In this document: in pieces, positions 1-8,206 of the stretch
Layout of the letters: each line of letters starts with the position of its first letter
How positions within the stretch are numbered: the stretch's first letter is position 1
Assembly (NCBI GenBank): GCA_028279945.1
Contig: JANQMT010000148.1
Span: forward strand, 1-19,894
Source of the DNA: JAKSCF01 sp028279945
GTDB lineage: Bacteria > Bacillota > Clostridia > Peptostreptococcales > JAAYPU01
DNA length: 19,894 nucleotides
Reading direction: 5' to 3'
Made by a program: the position numbers and the translations under genes
The notes under the pieces: generated by a model
What the model saw: the letters and a program-made list of their open reading frames with translations, nothing else
What the model was told of the DNA's origin: nothing
Database searches by the model: none

Positions 1-1
1 T

Positions 2-946
2 TATTTAAGTTTAATAGATTTTTCAAAAAAATATGATCCTATCCGCCTTATGTCTATACCTCTATACAATGAGATTAGAGATAATCAAGGCATGCTCGAT
101 CCTATGGCAGAAGAATACACCAATCCTTCCGGTTGTATAACCAGAAGGTACCCGGACCGTTTAATATTAAATGTAACCAACGAATGTGCTATGTATTGTA
201 GATTTTGCCAGAGAAGGAGAAATATAGGACAACTCGATAAACCCAAAAGTATGAAAATTATTAATGAATCCATAAAATATATTGAAGAGAACAGTGAAAT
301 AAGGGATATATTAATTACAGGCGGCGATCCATTAACATTAAGTGATGTTTTCTTGGAGGAAATTATCAGAAAGCTTAGAGAAATAAAACATGTCGAAATT
401 ATTAGAATAGGGAGCAGGATTCCTGTAACGATGCCGCAAAGAATAACAGAAAAATTTTGTGATATGCTAAAAAAATATCATCCAATCTTTATCAACACAC
501 ATTTTAACCACCCAATGGAAATAACAGAAGAATCAAAAAGAGCATGTGAAATGTTAGCCAATTCAGGTATTCCTCTTGGTAATCAAGCAGTTTTATTAAA
601 TGGCGTCAATAATAGTCCAGATATCATGAAGTGTTTAAATCAAGAGTTATTAAAGTGTAGAGTAAAGCCATACTATATTTTCCATGCCAAAAATATAAAA
701 GGAACCACACATTTTTGTACATCAGTAGAAGATGGATTAAGAATAATGGAAAGCTTAAGAGGTTTCACATCTGGTATGGCAATACCAACTTATATTGTAA
801 ATGCACCAAAAGGTAAAGGAAAAGTACCTTTGAATAAAAATAACATTATTGAAAGAGGAGAAGACTATGTAATACTAAAAACATGGGAAGGCGAAAAATA
901 TAAAATTAAAAATTATAAAACACGAAATATTAAAGAAGTTATTTAA
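2..946 (+). CDS. eam: Glutamate 2,3-aminomutase (radical SAM, KamA family), 5' end outside window
   Basis: PLP- and SAM-dependent aminomutase that moves the alpha-amino group of an amino acid to the beta carbon. The frame is open from base 2, and the residues before the first ATG (position 50) continue the family alignment, so the gene starts upstream; about 100 residues are missing. Numbering from ATG 50: the iron-sulfur motif CxxxCxxC is C46/C50/C53, GGDPL (91-95) is the SAM-binding motif, and K258 in GKGKVPL matches the PLP lysine of lysine 2,3-aminomutase (LAM). The two aspartates that hold the substrate epsilon-amino group in LAM (D293, D330) are here K214 and N251, with the same 37-residue spacing. 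As I recall, Lys/Asn at these sites defines the characterised C. difficile glutamate 2,3-aminomutase. The C-terminal zinc cysteines of LAM are absent. The product would be beta-glutamate, used as an osmolyte in some microbes. The family is certain; substrate is inferred. Confidence 0.82.
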   Translation, partial: YLSLIDFSKKYDPIRLMSIPLYNEIRDNQGMLDPMAEEYTNPSGCITRRYPDRLILNVTNECAMYCRFCQRRRNIGQLDKPKSMKIINESIKYIEENSEIRDILITGGDPLTLSDVFLEEIIRKLREIKHVEIIRIGSRIPVTMPQRITEKFCDMLKKYHPIFINTHFNHPMEITEESKRACEMLANSGIPLGNQAVLLNGVNNSPDIMKCLNQELLKCRVKPYYIFHAKNIKGTTHFCTSVEDGLRIMESLRGFTSGMAIPTYIVNAPKGKGKVPLNKNNIIERGEDYVILKTWEGEKYKIKNYKTRNIKEVI

Positions 947-986
947 TGAAGTTTTTAGATAAAAAGATATTTTTATCCAATCAATT

Positions 987-1016
987 TTGATATATAATTT
1001 TGAATAGGGTTATGAT
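987..1016 (+). promoter_or_regulatory. Candidate sigma-A promoter for yaaA-recF
   Basis: TTGATA (987-992), an 18-nt spacer and TATGAT (1011-1016) each match 5 of 6 consensus bases. Transcription would begin near 1023, so the hairpin at 1022-1048 would lie at the very 5' end of the yaaA mRNA. A small hairpin (958-965 with 970-977) lies just upstream, directly after eam. AT-rich sequence produces such matches easily. Confidence 0.4.
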
Positions 1017-1021
1017 AATAT

Positions 1022-1058
1022 AGAAAAGATTTAAAATAAATCTTTTCTTAATTTTTTT
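1022..1058 (+). terminator. Hairpin plus T-run between eam and yaaA
   Basis: A perfect 11-bp stem (1022-1032 with 1038-1048), a 5-nt loop and seven Ts at 1052-1058. It looks like an intrinsic terminator for eam, but has only two G-C pairs. It ends one base before the yaaA ribosome site, so it could instead be a leader hairpin of the yaaA-recF transcript. Confidence 0.5.
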
Positions 1059-1069
1059 AGGAGAAAAAA

Positions 1070-1285
1070 ATGAGAGAAATTAAAATAAGAGATGAATATA
1101 TAAAGCTTTTTCAATTATTAAAATATGCAGATATGGTTTCATCCGGAGGAGAAGCAAAAATAGTTATTATTGATGGCTTGGTTAAAGTAAATGGAAGCAT
1201 TGAAAAACAAAAAGGTAAAAAAATATATGAAAATGATATTGTTGAATTTGAAGATGATAAAGTTATAGTTAAATATGGGGAGTAA
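1070..1285 (+). CDS. yaaA: S4-domain RNA-binding protein YaaA
   Basis: Small 71-residue protein made almost entirely of one S4 RNA-binding domain. Residues 14-50 carry the alpha-L fold, with the SGGEAK turn (25-30) followed by VIIDGLVKVNG (32-42), and a final beta segment ends in VIVKYGE. YaaA proteins of this size lie between dnaN and recF across Firmicutes; the molecular role is poorly defined, with a link to ribosome or RNA binding suggested by the fold. The start has AGGAG at 1059-1063, six bases upstream. The stop is only three bases before the recF start, so the two genes are almost certainly co-transcribed and perhaps translationally coupled. Confidence 0.9.
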   Translation: MREIKIRDEYIKLFQLLKYADMVSSGGEAKIVIIDGLVKVNGSIEKQKGKKIYENDIVEFEDDKVIVKYGE

Positions 1286-1288
1286 TAT

Positions 1289-2395
1289 ATGTATATTCAA
1301 CAAATACATTTAAAAAACTTTAGAAATTATTTAGATCAGAAAGTTAACTTTCACGATAAAGTCAATATTATTATAGGCAATAATGCACAAGGAAAAACCA
1401 ATTTATTAGAAGCTGTTTATATGACGTCTTTTGCAAAGTCCTTTAGAACCAATCGTGACCATGATATGATATTGTTTGATAAAGAAAATGCAAAGATTGA
1501 AGCATTGGCACAAAAAAATAATATTGAATTGGACGTAGAAATATTTTTAAATAAAAATACTAAAAAAATGATTAAATTGAATGGTGTTAAGCTTAAAAAA
1601 AATATAGAAATTTTAAATAATATCTATACAGTTATTTTTTCACCGGAGGATTTACGCATTGTAAAAGATGGACCTGAAAAAAGAAGAAACTTTATTAATA
1701 GAGAATTATGCCAAATAAAGCCTATTTATTATCACAATTTATACAAGTACAGTAAAATATTACTTCAAAGAAATGCTTTCTTAAAGAATTATAAGTTTCA
1801 AAAAGATGAAAATATGCTATCCATTTGGAATCAAGAAATTATTCATTATGGGCTGAATATTATAAAAGAAAGAGATATTTTTATAAAAAAATTAAATCAG
1901 ATCAGCAGCCATATTTATAGCAATGTAACAGATGGAAAAGAGTATCTTGAGCTATCCTATGAATGTAATGTAAAAGTCAGTGAAGATCATGTTTCAAATA
2001 ATAAAAAAATATATGAAGAAGCTTTAAAGAATGCTGAAAAAAAAGATTATTTGAGAGGTAATACCAGTGTAGGACCACATAAAGATGATATTCATATAAG
2101 CGTTAATGGACAAGATGTTCGGTACTTTGGTTCCCAGGGACAACAAAGAACAGCATCATTATCTCTAAAACTTGCAGAAATCCAATTAATTTATGAAGAA
2201 ACAGGTGAAATGCCAATACTTTTATTGGACGATGTTTTGTCAGAATTGGATGCCACCAGGCAAAAATTCTTGATAAATTTTTTAAAGAATATGCAAGTAT
2301 TTATTACAACTACAGATATTAGTGAATTTCTTAGAAATAATTTACCTGAAAATTATATATTTCAAGTTCATGGCGGAAGTGTAGAAAAAGTATAA
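1289..2395 (+). CDS. recF: DNA replication and repair protein RecF
   Basis: SMC-like ABC ATPase that binds single-strand/double-strand DNA junctions and, with RecO and RecR, loads RecA at gaps and stalled forks. At 368 residues it has the normal length. The Walker A motif is GNNAQGKT (30-37). The RecF hallmark VGPHKDD is at 261-267, the ABC signature GSQGQQR at 281-287, and Walker B with the D-loop (ILLLDDVLSELD) at 310-321. All ATPase motifs look intact. The ribosome site GGGGAG overlaps the end of yaaA. The gene is followed directly by a terminator, so recF ends the yaaA-recF unit and gyrB is transcribed separately. Confidence 0.98.
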   Translation: MYIQQIHLKNFRNYLDQKVNFHDKVNIIIGNNAQGKTNLLEAVYMTSFAKSFRTNRDHDMILFDKENAKIEALAQKNNIELDVEIFLNKNTKKMIKLNGVKLKKNIEILNNIYTVIFSPEDLRIVKDGPEKRRNFINRELCQIKPIYYHNLYKYSKILLQRNAFLKNYKFQKDENMLSIWNQEIIHYGLNIIKERDIFIKKLNQISSHIYSNVTDGKEYLELSYECNVKVSEDHVSNNKKIYEEALKNAEKKDYLRGNTSVGPHKDDIHISVNGQDVRYFGSQGQQRTASLSLKLAEIQLIYEETGEMPILLLDDVLSELDATRQKFLINFLKNMQVFITTTDISEFLRNNLPENYIFQVHGGSVEKV

Positions 2396-2438
2396 AGGCT
2401 TTCTATTTTTTAAAAAATTGAGAGCTTTTTTATTTTTT
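2394..2438 (+). terminator. Intrinsic terminator after recF
   Basis: A 10-bp stem with two G-U pairs (2394-2403 with 2420-2429), extended by an inner A/T stem (2405-2409 with 2414-2418), leads into two T-runs at 2426-2438. The stem overlaps the recF stop codon. Confidence 0.85.
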
Positions 2439-2517
2439 ACAATGAATTTGTTTGAAAATAAAATAATTGTTATCCAATAACAGAGAAATGCCATATAAAT
2501 AATATAGAGGTGATACT

Positions 2518-3198
2518 ATGGCTACTATATATATTTATAATAATGATACAGATGAAATGGAAGTATACGAAAGAGGTGAAAATGATTATATGCCTTATAT
2601 TTATAATAATAGCCTGACTGTTAACGAGTTTAGAGGTTCTTCTAATTCTAATGTTTTATGGTCAGACAAAAGAACCATGGAAACTTGGAGCCAATTTAGA
2701 GATTATTATGGTTTACCTATTTATGTTGGCTTTGCATATAAAAGAATATGGGAAGGCGGGCATAGTAATCAGTCTCAACATTATGCAGGAACAGCTTTTG
2801 ACACAGCTCAAAATTTAGGTCCGGCACAAAGAGAAGAACTAAGGCAAAGTGCAGTCGACTCAGGTTTATGGAATTATGTTGAACCGGCTTACCTGGCACC
2901 TACATGGGTTCATATGGATAAAAGAAATGAAAATCCGGCTTGTGTTGCCGGTTATCCGGCTTTAAGAGCAGGAGATAGAGGCAATTATGTTTTGATTCTT
3001 CAAGATGCATTAAATGCTATAGGATATGTAGGTTCTGGGCTTGATGGTATTTTTGGAGGCAGTACTGAAGCGGCAGTAAGACAATTTCAAGAGGCAAATG
3101 GTTTGCCGGCAGATGGTATCGTTGGATGTTTAACTTGGACAGAAATTACACAGCAAGCAAAAGGGATAGGTTTAACATCTACTGTAGTAAACCCATAA
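2518..3198 (+). CDS. M15-like zinc peptidase with peptidoglycan-binding domain
   Basis: Predicted cell-wall peptidase of 226 residues. The N-terminal 140 residues resemble the M15/D-Ala-D-Ala carboxypeptidase fold. Probable zinc ligands are H88 and D95 in SQHYAGTAFD (86-95) and H132 in the TWVHMD motif (129-134). Residues 150-210 form a PG_binding_1 domain, with the typical GDRGNYVLILQDALN and GIFGGSTEAAVRQFQ segments and a closing DGIVGCLTW. The protein should bind peptidoglycan and cut stem-peptide bonds. There is no signal peptide or membrane segment, so export, a lysis or sporulation-compartment role, or a phage-lysin origin all remain open. AGAGGTGAT at 2506-2514 supports the start. The gene stands alone, with terminators on both sides, between recF and gyrB, a position not usual in this cluster. 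Fold call is firm; bond specificity is not. Confidence 0.78.
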   Translation: MATIYIYNNDTDEMEVYERGENDYMPYIYNNSLTVNEFRGSSNSNVLWSDKRTMETWSQFRDYYGLPIYVGFAYKRIWEGGHSNQSQHYAGTAFDTAQNLGPAQREELRQSAVDSGLWNYVEPAYLAPTWVHMDKRNENPACVAGYPALRAGDRGNYVLILQDALNAIGYVGSGLDGIFGGSTEAAVRQFQEANGLPADGIVGCLTWTEITQQAKGIGLTSTVVNP

Positions 3199-3230
3199 TA
3201 ATAAAAAATGTCCATAATGAAAAATATTTG

Positions 3231-3273
3231 TACAATTCCTTTATTATTTATAATAATGGAGTTGTATATTTTT
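3231..3273 (+). terminator. Intrinsic terminator after the peptidase gene
   Basis: A 9-bp stem with one G-U pair (3231-3239 with 3258-3266), continued by an inner A/T stem (3241-3246 with 3251-3256), followed by a T-rich run to 3273. Confidence 0.8.
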
Positions 3274-3517
3274 GAATAAAAACATAATTGAATAAAAAAC
3301 TTTCTTTGATTGAGATAGAAAAAAATAAAAAAACAATCAAAAATATGAATAAATTAACAGTTATTATGGTTATAATTTCCAATGAATTATAAAATAAAAT
3401 GAACGTAATTTTAGGATTAATATATATAGTTTAAAATGCGTTTAAAAAGTTCTAGCTTTGCTTTTATTAAAAAAAAATTGATTAAGTAATTATTTTTTAT
3501 CAATTAACAAAAATAAC

Positions 3518-3546
3518 TTTAAAAATAACTATTAAAAGATTATAAT
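3518..3546 (+). promoter_or_regulatory. Candidate gyrB-gyrA promoter
   Basis: TTTAAA (3518-3523), a 17-nt spacer and a perfect TATAAT (3541-3546). Transcription would start near 3553, inside the left arm of the hairpin at 3549-3598, giving a leader of about 210 nt before gyrB. No better promoter is visible closer to the gene. Confidence 0.5.
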
Positions 3547-3548
3547 AG

Positions 3549-3598
3549 TATAGGTGGTACGCATGTAGATACATTTCTATAAATAAGTACCACCTATA
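3549..3598. repeat. Hairpin element, copy 1 (upstream of gyrB)
   Basis: A perfect 12-bp inverted repeat (3549-3560 with 3587-3598) encloses an inner stem (3564-3569 with 3576-3581, one G-U pair) and a 6-nt loop. It shares TAGGTG at the left end, CACCTA at the right end and a central ATTTCTATA (3573-3581), at nearly identical spacing, with the element at 8207-8251. The stem bases in between differ but stay paired. There is no T-run, so it is not an ordinary terminator. Confidence 0.75.
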
Positions 3599-3764
3599 GT
3601 GTTCAACTGTAGTTTTAAAATAAGAATAACTTAGTACAGATTATTCACGGAGACTACTAAAAAGGTACAAGTATTTTGGAAAACCAAAAGATGCAGTAAA
3701 TTTTTTGTAGTTTATCATACATAATTTGGACTGGTTAGAATAGTTATCAAAAGAGGTGATTGAT

Positions 3765-5678
3765 TTGACAGCAGAAAAATACGGGCAATATAATGCTGAG
3801 AATATACAAGTACTGGAAGGCCTAGATCCTGTTAGGAAGCGTCCGGGCATGTATATTGGTTCTACCGGAGCAAGAGGGCTTCATCATTTAGTCTATGAAA
3901 TTGTTGATAATAGTATTGATGAAGCATTAGCAGGATATTGTAAAAATATAAATGTGACGATAAATAAAGATAATTCTATAACCGTTATAGATGATGGAAG
4001 AGGAATGCCGGTTGATATGCATCCAAAAATGAATAAACCGGCAGTAGAAGTGATACATACAGTGCTTCATGCAGGTGGAAAATTTGGAGGCGGTGGATAT
4101 AAGGTATCCGGCGGTCTTCATGGTGTAGGGGCTTCTGTTGTAAATGCTTTGTCAGAAAGTATGTTGGTTGAAGTAAAAAGAAATGGAAAAATATATAGAC
4201 AGACTTATGAAAGAGGAGATACAACTTCAGAATTAGAAGTTATAGGAAAGACAAAAGAGACAGGGTCAATGACAACTTTTTTACCGGACCTAGAAATATT
4301 TGACGAAATTGATTTTAGTTTTTCTACTTTAGAACATCGCTTAAGAGAAATGGCATTTTTAAATAAAGGTATAAAAATTGTTATAAAAGATGAAAGAGAA
4401 GATAGAAAAAGAACAGAAGTTTTTCATTATGAAGGTGGTATTAAAGAATTTGTAAAACATCAGAACAAAAACAAGGATGTTATTCATAAAGATGTTATTT
4501 ATTTTGAAGTAAAAAAAGAAGAACATGAACTAGAAATAGCCATGCAGTATACAGACCGATATAATGAAAATATATTTACTTTTGCGAATAATATCAATAC
4601 TCAAGAGGGCGGTTCACACCTGGTTGGATTTAAATCGGCTTTAACCAGAGTCGTTAATGACTATTGTAAGAAAAATAATTTGATTAAAAATAATGAAGAA
4701 AGTCTTACAGGAGAAGATATTAGGGAAGGGATAACCGCCATAATATCTGTTAAGTTAACGGAACCTCAATTTGAAGGTCAAACCAAAACGAAATTAGGAA
4801 ATAGTGAAATAAGAGGATTTGTTGAGACCGCTACAAATGAGCACCTCCATATCTTTTTAGAAGAAAATCCTCAACAAGCTAAAGCCATTATTGAAAAAAG
4901 TATTAAGGCTGCAAGAGCAAGAGAAGCTGCAAGAAAAGCCAGAGATTTAACCCGAAGAAAAGGCGTATTGGACAGTATGTCACTTCCAGGAAAATTAGCT
5001 GATTGCTCAGAAAAAGACCCGGCATTATGTGAAGTCTTTCTAGTAGAGGGTGATTCTGCAGGTGGCTCAGCTAAACAAGGAAGAGATAGAGCAAGACAAG
5101 CTATTTTACCTCTTAGAGGTAAAATAATGAATGTAGAAAAAGCCAGATTAGACAAAATATTAAATTCAGATGAAATAAAAGCTATGATTACAGCATTTGG
5201 TTGTGGTATTGGGAATGAATTTAATTTAGAAAAGTTAAGATATCATAAGATTATTATTATGACCGATGCGGATGTAGATGGTGCACATATTCGAACCTTA
5301 CTTTTAACTTTCTTTTATAGATACATGTCACCATTGGTTGAAAGTGGACATATTTATATTGCTCAACCACCTTTGTATAAAATTAAAAAGGGAAAAGCAG
5401 AACATTACGTTTATTCTGATAGAGAATTGGAAAAGCTTTTAGCAGAAATTGGACGTCAAGGTATAGTCTTACAAAGGTATAAAGGACTAGGGGAAATGAA
5501 CCCCGATCAGCTTTGGGATACGACAATGGATATCCAGAATCGTACATTAATTCAAGTAACTCTGGATGATGCAGCTGCTGCAGATGATGTATTTACAACT
5601 TTGATGGGAGATAAAGTACCCCCAAGAAGAAAATTTATTGAAGATAATGCAAGATATGTCACCAACCTGGATATTTAG
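3765..5678 (+). CDS. gyrB: DNA gyrase subunit B
   Basis: ATPase subunit of DNA gyrase, which introduces negative supercoils as GyrA2GyrB2. The GHKL ATPase part shows E45 and N49 in EIVDNSIDEA, the DDGRG loop (76-80) and the GGLHGVGASVVNALS lid. The TOPRIM domain begins at E428 (EGDSAGG) and has the magnesium aspartates in DADVDG at 501-506. PLRGKIMNVEKA, the quinolone-region segment, shows no obvious change. The C-terminal YKGLGEMNPDQLW is canonical. At 637 residues it is the short Gram-positive form without the proteobacterial insertion. I chose TTG at 3765 because AGAGGTG (3752-3758) is six bases away; the in-frame GTG at 3756 lies inside that ribosome site. gyrA follows 11 bases after the stop. 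Confidence 0.97.
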   Translation: MTAEKYGQYNAENIQVLEGLDPVRKRPGMYIGSTGARGLHHLVYEIVDNSIDEALAGYCKNINVTINKDNSITVIDDGRGMPVDMHPKMNKPAVEVIHTVLHAGGKFGGGGYKVSGGLHGVGASVVNALSESMLVEVKRNGKIYRQTYERGDTTSELEVIGKTKETGSMTTFLPDLEIFDEIDFSFSTLEHRLREMAFLNKGIKIVIKDEREDRKRTEVFHYEGGIKEFVKHQNKNKDVIHKDVIYFEVKKEEHELEIAMQYTDRYNENIFTFANNINTQEGGSHLVGFKSALTRVVNDYCKKNNLIKNNEESLTGEDIREGITAIISVKLTEPQFEGQTKTKLGNSEIRGFVETATNEHLHIFLEENPQQAKAIIEKSIKAARAREAARKARDLTRRKGVLDSMSLPGKLADCSEKDPALCEVFLVEGDSAGGSAKQGRDRARQAILPLRGKIMNVEKARLDKILNSDEIKAMITAFGCGIGNEFNLEKLRYHKIIIMTDADVDGAHIRTLLLTFFYRYMSPLVESGHIYIAQPPLYKIKKGKAEHYVYSDRELEKLLAEIGRQGIVLQRYKGLGEMNPDQLWDTTMDIQNRTLIQVTLDDAAAADDVFTTLMGDKVPPRRKFIEDNARYVTNLDI

Positions 5679-5689
5679 GGAGGCTAAGA

Positions 5690-8188
5690 ATGAGTAATAA
5701 CTTAATAGATAATAGTAATATATTGCAAATAGATATCAACGATGAAATGGAAAAATCATATATTGATTATGCTATGAGTGTCATTGTAGGTAGAGCGCTG
5801 CCAGATGTAAGAGATGGTTTAAAGCCGGTTCATAGAAGAATATTATATGCTATGAGTGAATTAGGGCTATCTCCTGAAAAACCTTTTAGAAAATCTGCTC
5901 GTATCGTTGGGGATGTATTAGGTAAGTATCATCCACATGGTGATTCCTCAGTATATGATGCAATGGTTAGAATGGCACAAGATTTCTCTATTCGATATTT
6001 ATTAGTCAATGGACATGGAAATTTTGGTTCTGTTGATGGTGACGGTGCCGCGGCTATGAGATATACGGAAGCCAAAATGACATCACTAACATCACAAATG
6101 TTGAGAGATATCAATAAAAATACGGTTGATTTTGAACCCAACTTTGATGAAACTTTGCAGGAACCTTCTGTTTTACCATCAAGATTTCCTAATCTTTTAG
6201 TTAATGGATCTAATGGAATTGCAGTAGGAATGGCGACATCTATCCCACCACATAACTTAGGGGAAGTCATTGATGCAACCGTCAAATTAATAGATGAAGA
6301 AGAAGTAGACATAGAAGAATTATTAAAAATAATTAAAGGACCAGATTTTCCAACAGGCGCAACGATACTTGGAAAAAATGGAATGAAAGAAGCCTATAGA
6401 ACCGGCCAAGGAAAAGTCATCGTAAGATCTAAAGTAGAGATAGAAGAGACCAATAAGGGAAAAGAACAAATTATTATTAATGAAATTCCTTATCAAGTTA
6501 ATAAAGCAAGATTGATTGAAAAGATTGCAGATCTTGTTAGAGATAAAAAAATTGAAGGTATTTCAGATTTGAGAGATGAATCGGATAGAAAAGGTATGCG
6601 TGTTGTTATTGAGCTAAGAAAAGATGCCAATGCACATATTATATTAAATCGTTTGTATAAGCATACTCAACTTCAAGATACTTATAGTATTATTATGATT
6701 GCTCTGGTAAATGGTGAGCCTAAAATACTCAATATGCGTGAAATGCTTCATCATTATTTGATGCATCAAAAAGATATTGTAACAAGAAGAACACAATATG
6801 ATTTAAAGAAAGCAGAAGAAAGAGCTCATATATTAGAAGGTCTGCGAATTGCCCTCAATAATATTGATGAAATTATAGATTTAATCAAAAAATCTCCAAA
6901 TGTTCAAAAAGCAAAAGAAGATTTAATGGAGCAGTTTGAATTATCTGAAAGACAGGCCCAAGCTATCTTGGATATGAGATTGCAAAAGTTAACAGGTCTT
7001 GAAAGAGAGAAAATTGAGCAAGAATATGCTGAAATTATGGCATTAATTGCTGAATATAAAGACATATTATCTAATGAGAAAAAATTAATGGGTATTGTTA
7101 AAGATGAATTATTAGAAATAAAAGAAAAATATGCAGATGAAAGAAGAACTGAAATTGTAGCAAGTTTGGAAGAAATAGAAGAAGAAGATTTAATAGAAGA
7201 AGAAGATATTGCTATTACACTCACACATTTAGGATATATAAAACGGGTACCGGCAGATACCTATAAGCTTCAAAAAAGAGGTGGAAAAGGTATTACCGGT
7301 TTGACTACAAGAGAAAATGATTTTGTGAAGCAATTGATTTCGACTTCTACGCATAATTTCTTATTGTTCTTTACCAATAAAGGTAAAGTTTATAGAATGA
7401 AAGCTTATGAAATACCAGAAGCTAAAAGACATGCAAAAGGTACGGCCATTGTAAATCTATTAAATCTTCGCCATGGAGAAAGAGTAACGGCAGTTATCCC
7501 TATTAAGACTTTTGAAAAAGAAAGATACTTAATCTCAGTAACAAAAAAAGGAATTATTAAAAAAACAGACTTGACACAATTCGATACTTCTAGAAAAACT
7601 GGTATTATAGCCATCAATTTAAAAGATGATGATGAATTGATTAGTGTAAAAGAAACCATAGGAAAAAGCGATGTCATTGTCGTTACGAAAAAAGGTAAAT
7701 CCATATGCTTTAATGAAGAAGATGTTAGAGATATGGGACGTACGGCAGCAGGTGTTAGAGCTATTATTCTTGGAAAAGATGACGAAGTTATATCTATGGA
7801 AATATTTGAAATGAAAGAAGTTGCAAAAAAAGAGTTTTTATTGGTTGCAACGGAAATGGGTTTTGGAAAGAGAACTTTACTTAAAGAATATAAACTTCAG
7901 GCAAGAGGTGGCAAAGGTTTATTAACTTATGACAAAGATAAACTTGATAAGACCGGTGATTTAATTGGTGCGGTTATTGTTAAGGAAGATGATGAAGTTA
8001 TGCTTATTAATTCTGAAGGGATCATCATTCGATTAATAGTGAATGAAATTTCAAAGTTTGGAAGAGCTACTCAAGGTGTGAAGCTTATGAGAGTAGATGA
8101 AAATACCAATATTATTACTTTAGCGAAAGTACTTAGTATTGATAGTGATGATATTAATGGAAATGAGCAAATACCTTTAGATGTTTAA
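5690..8188 (+). CDS. gyrA: DNA gyrase subunit A
   Basis: DNA cleavage and wrapping subunit of gyrase, 832 residues. The catalytic tyrosine is Y125 in AAMRYTEAKM. The quinolone region HPHGDSSVYDAM carries S86 and D90, the wild-type residues equivalent to E. coli S83 and D87, so no target-based resistance is predicted. An acidic linker (EEIEEEDLIEEED) separates the cleavage core from the beta-pinwheel domain. The GyrA box QKRGGKG, which identifies a true gyrase rather than topoisomerase IV, follows, and a degenerate QARGGKG repeat occurs later in the pinwheel. The ribosome site is AGGGAGG just before the ATG. The stop is followed after 18 bases by the second hairpin element. No classical terminator is visible, so read-through into rsbV is possible. 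Confidence 0.98.
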   Translation: MSNNLIDNSNILQIDINDEMEKSYIDYAMSVIVGRALPDVRDGLKPVHRRILYAMSELGLSPEKPFRKSARIVGDVLGKYHPHGDSSVYDAMVRMAQDFSIRYLLVNGHGNFGSVDGDGAAAMRYTEAKMTSLTSQMLRDINKNTVDFEPNFDETLQEPSVLPSRFPNLLVNGSNGIAVGMATSIPPHNLGEVIDATVKLIDEEEVDIEELLKIIKGPDFPTGATILGKNGMKEAYRTGQGKVIVRSKVEIEETNKGKEQIIINEIPYQVNKARLIEKIADLVRDKKIEGISDLRDESDRKGMRVVIELRKDANAHIILNRLYKHTQLQDTYSIIMIALVNGEPKILNMREMLHHYLMHQKDIVTRRTQYDLKKAEERAHILEGLRIALNNIDEIIDLIKKSPNVQKAKEDLMEQFELSERQAQAILDMRLQKLTGLEREKIEQEYAEIMALIAEYKDILSNEKKLMGIVKDELLEIKEKYADERRTEIVASLEEIEEEDLIEEEDIAITLTHLGYIKRVPADTYKLQKRGGKGITGLTTRENDFVKQLISTSTHNFLLFFTNKGKVYRMKAYEIPEAKRHAKGTAIVNLLNLRHGERVTAVIPIKTFEKERYLISVTKKGIIKKTDLTQFDTSRKTGIIAINLKDDDELISVKETIGKSDVIVVTKKGKSICFNEEDVRDMGRTAAGVRAIILGKDDEVISMEIFEMKEVAKKEFLLVATEMGFGKRTLLKEYKLQARGGKGLLTYDKDKLDKTGDLIGAVIVKEDDEVMLINSEGIIIRLIVNEISKFGRATQGVKLMRVDENTNIITLAKVLSIDSDDINGNEQIPLDV

Positions 8189-8206
8189 TATTTACAGGTT
8201 TGCTGA

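Larger units (their letters stand above)
3199..3764. other. 566-bp AT-rich intergenic region upstream of gyrB
   Basis: Holds the terminator of the peptidase gene (3231-3273), a loose inverted repeat (3305-3312 with 3334-3341), a candidate gyrB promoter (3518-3546), a hairpin element (3549-3598) and about 165 nt of leader before gyrB. A single DnaA-box-like site, TTATTCACG, lies at 3641-3649, but there is no cluster of boxes. I see no convincing small gene; the open frames have no ribosome site. Confidence 0.7.

Noticed and set aside
3401..3437. Eleven-codon open frame before gyrB
   Set aside because: No ribosome site and very AT-rich; expected by chance.
3199..3764. Replication origin in the gyrB upstream region
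   Set aside because: Only one imperfect DnaA-box-like site (3641-3649); no cluster and no DNA-unwinding arrangement.
5929..6312. 127-codon minus-strand frame inside gyrA
   Set aside because: Serine-rich shadow of the gyrA coding sequence with no ribosome site or similarity.
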